A stretch of DNA of 64,000 bases from Populus alba (taxonomy: Eukaryota > Streptophyta > Magnoliopsida > Malpighiales > Salicaceae). The notes below the pieces were generated by a model, which was not told the DNA's origin, made no database searches, and saw nothing but the letters and a program-made list of their open reading frames with translations. The stretch is from assembly GCF_005239225.2 (NCBI RefSeq), contig NC_133302.1, forward strand, positions 15,223,991 through 15,287,990. Direction: 5' to 3'. The position numbers and the translations under genes were made by a program. Positions 62,180 to 64,000 of this stretch are shown here, one piece after another (the first letter of the stretch is position 1; the number at the start of each line of letters is the position of its first letter).

Positions 62180-63840
62180 AATCACTTTAGTACCACTGTT
62201 GACTATGCTTGATTGAATTTTTTTGTTGTAGAAGATATCCTCTTTTTTCTTATTAAATTTTCCATCTTATCTTTTTTTTCCCTTTTACTATTTCATATAA
62301 AGAAATAAAATAAATTGAAAAAGACCATGAAATGGAGAAAAGGATCAAATTACAAATAGATTTAAAATCATAGGGATTAATTATTTATTTTCAAATCTAT
62401 TGCCAATAGGATCAAATTATGATTTCAACTTTCTTTCCCCTTTCCATATCATAGTTTGCGACATAACTGGAAAGTCCTACGTTCACATGCACACTGCCTC
62501 TAATGTGTATACTATGAATGGATAAAAGTCTCTACAATGTCAAGTCTTCTCACTTTTGCTTCTTCTCTAAATTCTCGTGCTTGACGTTAATCTTGAAAGT
62601 TTTTTCTAGCAATTTGATCACTAATTCAATATATTCAATGGAAGGTATCTCTTTGTAATTTCCAGTTCATCAATAATTTATTCTCCCTTTCCATATTTTC
62701 CACTGAAAAGACAATGGAAAAGTGTCTGTGAGAGACTCGCCAAATTTCCACAATGGAGGGCCAACTTTGACGAAGAGACTGAGAAGACTATGGATCAGTA
62801 CCCGTAACAACCTCGGAACAAGTCAAACAAGTATGCTCTGTAATACCGAGGAGTTTTAATTGGTTAGATGATTCTGAATTTCTTTTTTATAGTTTTATAA
62901 ATTTTAAAATTACTGAAAATTTATATAATCATTAATTTTAAAATTTATAAAATTAATTGAAGTGTGTATAAAATAGTCCGGATATCCAAATTAATAATAA
63001 TTATAAAAAAAACATGGTCCTTCAATGAGGCTGGTTGAGTTCTTATAAATTCATTTTTCCAGAGTTCTGTTGGATCTTGTACAGACTTAGATTGTTGTTA
63101 AAAGTAGTTCGATGAGGGATAGCTGGAGTTGATGTGAATATCTTGTCTACAGCAATGTAAAATTAAATTATTCTTAACGTATTCTAAATAAAAATACTAA
63201 TTGATTTTTTATAAACACATTTTCTTCACGTTTTCATTTTATATCTGATTTTCTAATTTACAGCACTCTAAAAGAATAACATAACTTTAACTATATTTAT
63301 GTGTTATTGGTTTGCTTAGTTATATTATTATCATGTATGGACTTAATAAATTAATCACATTATAACTTAGTCTCTTATTGTATGTTTGTTCTATTTATTC
63401 ATTGAGCTGTGAAAAACTCATCAATTTATCATTTCAATCTTTTCAACTATATATAGCGTGTGTATTAGCTGATCCGATGCAAGTTATTAAGAGTAGGTTT
63501 TTGTCTATACTCTAAGCTGATATACCCAACACTCTTTCATGCGGCTATGACATGTATATATTTAAAAAAAAAAGAAATTTGGGTTAACCCGAGTCATCCT
63601 ATATAAAGTTAATTCCAGGTTAGTTTTGATAACTATGATTACGAGGACACATATCTAGAGAAAAAGGGTTGGTGATGAATTATATCCTTTTTCCACCCTA
63701 GCATAGTCACTTCGATCCTTGAATCTACCATGGGTATTGGGTTTAGGGTAATAAAACTATAGTTGATAGGTTGGCTTGGTTTCAGATTAGGCTCAGCCCA
63801 AAGAAAAGGATTGGGATCCTATTCTCTGGTTGATGAGCTT
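62180..63840. other. Upstream spacer of copy D
   Basis: AT-rich, no gene seen. 62640-62860 matches 32940-33140 upstream of copy B, and 63030-63240 matches 37900-38090 inverted. Confidence 0.55.
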
Positions 63841-64000
63841 GCTTGAATTGAATTTTGGAATTAATTTAATTAATTCAATCAAGGGTTTAATTGGAGAATT
63901 GATAAGTTTTGAGACTTAATTGAACTTGGAATTAATTTAATTAATTCAAGCTTGGAATTAATTTAATTAATCCAATTAAGGGTTTAATTGGAGAATTCAA
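63840..64000. repeat. AT-rich repeats, retroelement-like, cut by window end
   Basis: Repeated 'ggaattaatttaattaatt' and 'gggtttaattggagaatt' units, like those at 1540-1700. Probably part of an LTR extending beyond the window. Confidence 0.45.

Overview
The window looks like nuclear DNA of a dicot plant. It is AT-rich, its genes have GT-AG introns, and it is dense in plant retroelements and tandemly duplicated leucine-rich repeat receptor kinase genes. The receptor sequences read like the expanded MIK2-like (LRR-RLK subfamily XII) genes of Salicaceae such as Populus. That placement is from memory of the family and was not searched.

The backbone is a cluster of four related LRR-RLK copies, all on the minus strand. 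Copy A (13199-16565, 2 exons, 1075 aa) is the only one that reads intact. Copy B (27888-31476) is broken by a 4-bp insertion, a Trp-to-stop change and last-exon frameshifts. Copy C has its 5' half at 53879-55063, is split by a 10.6-kb LTR retrotransposon, and resumes at 43289. Instead of continuing into transmembrane and kinase regions it then runs in frame into an exon resembling the SHPRH helicase/E3 ligase. Copy D (58771-61862) keeps a full ectodomain and membrane segment, but its kinase domain is frameshifted. A and B lie in two tandem units of about 14.5 kb (roughly 3.6-18.3 and 18.4-32.9 kb).

Layout: 0-3 kb, AT-rich DNA, SHPRH-like exon remnants (minus) and a purine-rich block with a 44-bp inverted repeat. 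3-18 kb, first duplication unit: degenerate AT-rich tandem repeats, a kinase-exon fragment, a SINE, T-rich spacer and copy A. 18-33 kb, second unit with another SINE copy, a 5'-truncated LINE flanked by a 16-bp target duplication, and copy B. 33-38 kb, SHPRH-like exons on the plus strand, a decayed Ty1/copia element and an inverted copy of receptor upstream DNA. 38-43 kb, SHPRH-like exons on the minus strand, interrupted by a gypsy-type LTR. 43.3-53.9 kb, a young non-autonomous LTR element with a tRNA-Arg-type primer site and blocks of minisatellites. 53.9-64 kb, the rest of copy C, then copy D and its upstream DNA.

Functionally, the only likely complete protein is a plasma-membrane receptor kinase, presumably for peptide or immune perception. 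The rest shows how the cluster evolves: tandem duplication, gain and loss of LRR cassettes, kinase decay, exon shuffling with an unrelated gene and repeated retroelement insertion. I saw no tRNA or rRNA genes and no CRISPR arrays.
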